Below are positions 57,107 to 59,278 of a DNA stretch of 59,278 nt, piece by piece. Every line of letters starts with the position of its first letter. Within the stretch, counting starts at the first letter, position 1. A model generated the notes under the pieces. That model ran no database searches and was not told the DNA's origin. It saw nothing but the letters and a program-made list of their open reading frames with translations. The DNA lies in assembly GCA_041936745.1 (NCBI GenBank), contig JBHGWS010000140.1, positions 1 to 59,278 of the forward strand, read 5' to 3'. The translations under genes and the position numbers were made by a program. This DNA is from Darwinibacter acetoxidans_A. GTDB taxonomy: Bacteria; Bacillota; Limnochordia; Darwinibacteriales; Darwinibacteriaceae.

Positions 57107-59218
57107 TTATTCGCCGGATTCCTTCTCCGGTGGTAAAGCTTCTTTGCGGGACAGATTGATCCGGCCCTGCCGATCAATCTCTATAACCTTGACGGGGACG
57201 TCATCTCCCACTTTTACCACGTCTTCTACTTTATTGACTCTTTTTCTGTCCAATTGTGAAATATGCACCAAACCTTCCTTACCGGGTAGGATTTCGACGA
57301 ATGCTCCAAAGTTCATAATCCGCTTAACTTTACCCATGTAAGTTGTGCCCACTTCCACATCTTTGACGTAGCGCTCTACCATTTCTAAAGCCTTTTTACC
57401 GCCTTCTCCATCCGTGGAGGCGATGTACACGCGGCCGTCGTCTTCGATATCGATCGCAACACCCGTTTCATCAATAATCTTACGGATGGTCTTGCCGCCG
57501 GGGCCGATGACATCCCGAATTTTATCAACCGGGATTTCTAACGTGATAATGCGCGGTGCATAAGTGGACAGCTCTTTACGGGGTTCTCTGATGACGCCCT
57601 GCATTTTGCTGAGGATGGAAAGGCGGCCTTCTTTAGCCTGCCGCAGCGCTTCGGCCATGATCTCTTCTGTGACCCCGCTGATTTTAATGTCCATCTGCAG
57701 GGCAGTAATCCCTTCGGAAGTGCCGGCCACTTTAAAGTCCATATCGCCTAAGGCATCTTCTAAGCCTTGAATATCGGTGAGGATTGTAAAATCTTCGTCC
57801 ATCATCATTAACCCCATGGCAATGCCGGCTACAGGCCGTTTGATGGGGACTCCCGCATCCATCAAGGCAAGAGCACTGCCGCAGACACTGGCCATCGAGG
57901 AGGATCCGTTTGACTCCAATACTTCCGAAACAAGCCTGAGAGTGTAAGGAAAATCATTCTCATCGGGAATTACGGGTAGGAGCGCTCTTTCCGCCAGGGC
58001 ACCATGGCCGATATCCCGCCTGCCCGGCCCTCGCATGGGCCTGACTTCACCAACGCTGTACGAGGGGAAATTATAGTGGTGGATATAACGCTTGCTTTCT
58101 TCGTCCGTCAGATTGTCCAGCCGCTGTTCATCGGATTTTAACCCCAAGGTTAGAGCGGTTAAAACTTGCGTCTGCCCCCGGGTGAAAATGCCGGAGCCGT
58201 GCGCTCTGGGTAAAACGCCAACTTCGCTGAAAACCGGGCGGATTTCGTCCGGCCGGCGCCCGTCAGGCCGCAGCTTGTCTTTCGTGATAGAGCGGCGGAT
58301 TTCTTCTTTAACTATATTATCGAAAACTTTGCTCACATCTGCTTTGTTCTTCTCGTGTTCCTCTTCGCCGAATTGTTCCAAATAGGCAGCCTGCGTTTTC
58401 TTAAGCACATCGTCAATAAGGCTTTCTCTTGCCAGCTTTTCCGCAGTATGCATAACCGCCAAAATCTTTTCAGTAGCGAACTCCCTAACCCACTCATCAA
58501 TTTTCGGTTCAGGTTGGGCAACTGCGACCTCAATTTTTTCTTTGCCGATTTTTTCCCTAATTTCCGCCTGCAGGGCGCAGAGTTCCTGAATTGCCCCGTG
58601 GGCATAATTGATAGCCTTCAGGACCGTCTCTTCCGAAACTTCGTTTGCCGCAGCTTCAACCATTGTAACCGCATTGGCCGTGCCTGCTACAGTTAAATCC
58701 AAATCCGATTTGGCGGCTTCCTCCAGGGACGGATTAATGATAAACTCGCCGTCAACTAAGCCGACTTCCACTGCCGCGACAGGCCCGGCAAAGGGTATGT
58801 CGGAAATATGTAACGCAGCACTTGCGCCGATTAAGGCCGCTATTCTCGGCGAATTGTTTTTGTCTACCGATAAAACCGTGGCCACAACCTGGACATCATT
58901 GCGGAACCCATCGGGGAATAAAGGCCGCAGCGGCCTGTCGATCATCCGGGCAGAAAGCGTAGCTTCTTCACTGGGCCTGCCTTCCCGCCTGCCCCAGCCG
59001 CCGGGAATTTTACCGACGGAAAACATGCGTTCTTCGTAATCGATTAATAATGGGAAAAAGTCAATGCCCTCTCTGGGCTCTTTACTCATGGTGGCCGTTA
59101 CTAAGACAACGGTATCACCATATCTCATCAAGACGGAACCATTAGCCTGTTGGGCTAATTTTCCGAATTCCATTACCAGGGGGCGCCCCCCCAGCGTGAA
59201 ACGAAACTGGGTTAACAT
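57107..59218 (-). CDS. pnp: Polyribonucleotide nucleotidyltransferase (PNPase)
   Basis: 703 residues. Two RNase PH domains (about 5-215 and 310-500, the second with GPGRRDIGHGALAERAL), a KH domain (about 555-610, GPGGKTIRKIIDETG) and an S1 domain (about 620-690, YMGKVKRIMNFGAFVEILPG). It degrades mRNA 3' to 5' with phosphate. The start ATG follows GGAGGTT. A -10 box TATAAT (59257-59262 on the minus strand) is visible upstream, the -35 region running off the window. No rpsO is seen in the remaining 60 bases. Confidence 0.97.
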   Translation of the reverse strand: MLTQFRFTLGGRPLVMEFGKLAQQANGSVLMRYGDTVVLVTATMSKEPREGIDFFPLLIDYEERMFSVGKIPGGWGRREGRPSEEATLSARMIDRPLRPLFPDGFRNDVQVVATVLSVDKNNSPRIAALIGASAALHISDIPFAGPVAAVEVGLVDGEFIINPSLEEAAKSDLDLTVAGTANAVTMVEAAANEVSEETVLKAINYAHGAIQELCALQAEIREKIGKEKIEVAVAQPEPKIDEWVREFATEKILAVMHTAEKLARESLIDDVLKKTQAAYLEQFGEEEHEKNKADVSKVFDNIVKEEIRRSITKDKLRPDGRRPDEIRPVFSEVGVLPRAHGSGIFTRGQTQVLTALTLGLKSDEQRLDNLTDEESKRYIHHYNFPSYSVGEVRPMRGPGRRDIGHGALAERALLPVIPDENDFPYTLRLVSEVLESNGSSSMASVCGSALALMDAGVPIKRPVAGIAMGLMMMDEDFTILTDIQGLEDALGDMDFKVAGTSEGITALQMDIKISGVTEEIMAEALRQAKEGRLSILSKMQGVIREPRKELSTYAPRIITLEIPVDKIRDVIGPGGKTIRKIIDETGVAIDIEDDGRVYIASTDGEGGKKALEMVERYVKDVEVGTTYMGKVKRIMNFGAFVEILPGKEGLVHISQLDRKRVNKVEDVVKVGDDVPVKVIEIDRQGRINLSRKEALPPEKESGE

Positions 59219-59278
59219 CTTTTAACCTCCGTTTTTATTTTGTAGGCTTTTTTAGTATTATAGCCTCTTTTATCATTT

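Overview
The window comes from an anaerobic, endospore-forming, motile member of the Firmicutes (Bacillota, Clostridia-like). Evidence: spoVAC-spoVAD-spoVAE, spoIIAA-spoIIAB-sigF, dacF, spoIIM and spoVK; a Bacillus/Clostridium-style chemotaxis set with cheC, cheD and fliY; a tRNA-Trp-type T-box leader; DinR-type LexA boxes; and oxygen-sensitive 2-oxoacid:ferredoxin oxidoreductase beside phosphate butyryltransferase and butyrate kinase. The species cannot be named from sequence alone. There is no CRISPR array, no prophage and no insertion sequence. The region is compact chromosomal core, mostly on the minus strand.

Layout. 1-2.2 kb (+): end of a DUF438/PAS protein, a DnaQ-like exonuclease, a thioredoxin under a perfect sigma-A promoter that carries a CsoR/CstR-like palindrome, initiator tRNA-Met and MutT. 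2.1-4.2 kb (-): DegV and an MFS permease. 4.4-9.3 kb (+): a DUF1538 membrane protein with a tandem PII-like partner, T-box-controlled trpS and a MATE exporter. 9.4-10.5 kb: divergent yneA-like and lexA genes sharing two LexA boxes. 10.6-21.3 kb (-): surE, small proteins, a UbiA-like membrane protein, a small GTPase, spoVK, miaA, mutL, mutS, a PRC-barrel-like protein and miaB. 21.4-22.5 kb (+): DUF421-DUF4363. 22.5-32.9 kb (-): cheW-fliM-fliY-cheA-cheY-cheC-cheD-cheB-cheR followed by a FapA-like gene and a Gx transporter. 33.1-34.9 kb (-): spoVACDE with a sigma-G-like promoter.

35.0-40.1 kb (-) is the most unusual part. It is an apparent five-gene operon of ExbB, ExbD, TonB, a secreted cohesin-domain protein and an SLH/coiled-coil protein with a C-terminal hydrophobic anchor. 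That last architecture resembles Thermotoga Omp-alpha, a spacer between peptidoglycan and outer membrane. A TonB motor next to such a spacer in a spore-former suggests a diderm envelope or an undescribed trans-wall energy-transducing system.

40.3-50.4 kb (-): GNAT, PHP, the sigF operon with dacF, pdp, deoB, xerD, spoIIM (sigma-E-like promoter), a histidine phosphatase and EndoQ. 50.4-57.0 kb (-): DUF3866, a four-subunit 2-oxoacid:ferredoxin oxidoreductase, buk, ptb and a butyrate-kinase paralogue that has lost the family's nucleotide and substrate motifs. These genes probably convert branched-chain 2-oxoacids to acyl-CoA, acyl-phosphate and ATP. 57.1-59.2 kb (-): pnp.

Start codons were chosen from ribosome-binding sites and translational coupling, so many differ from the longest open frame. 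No similarity search was run; family names rest on recognised motifs and architecture.
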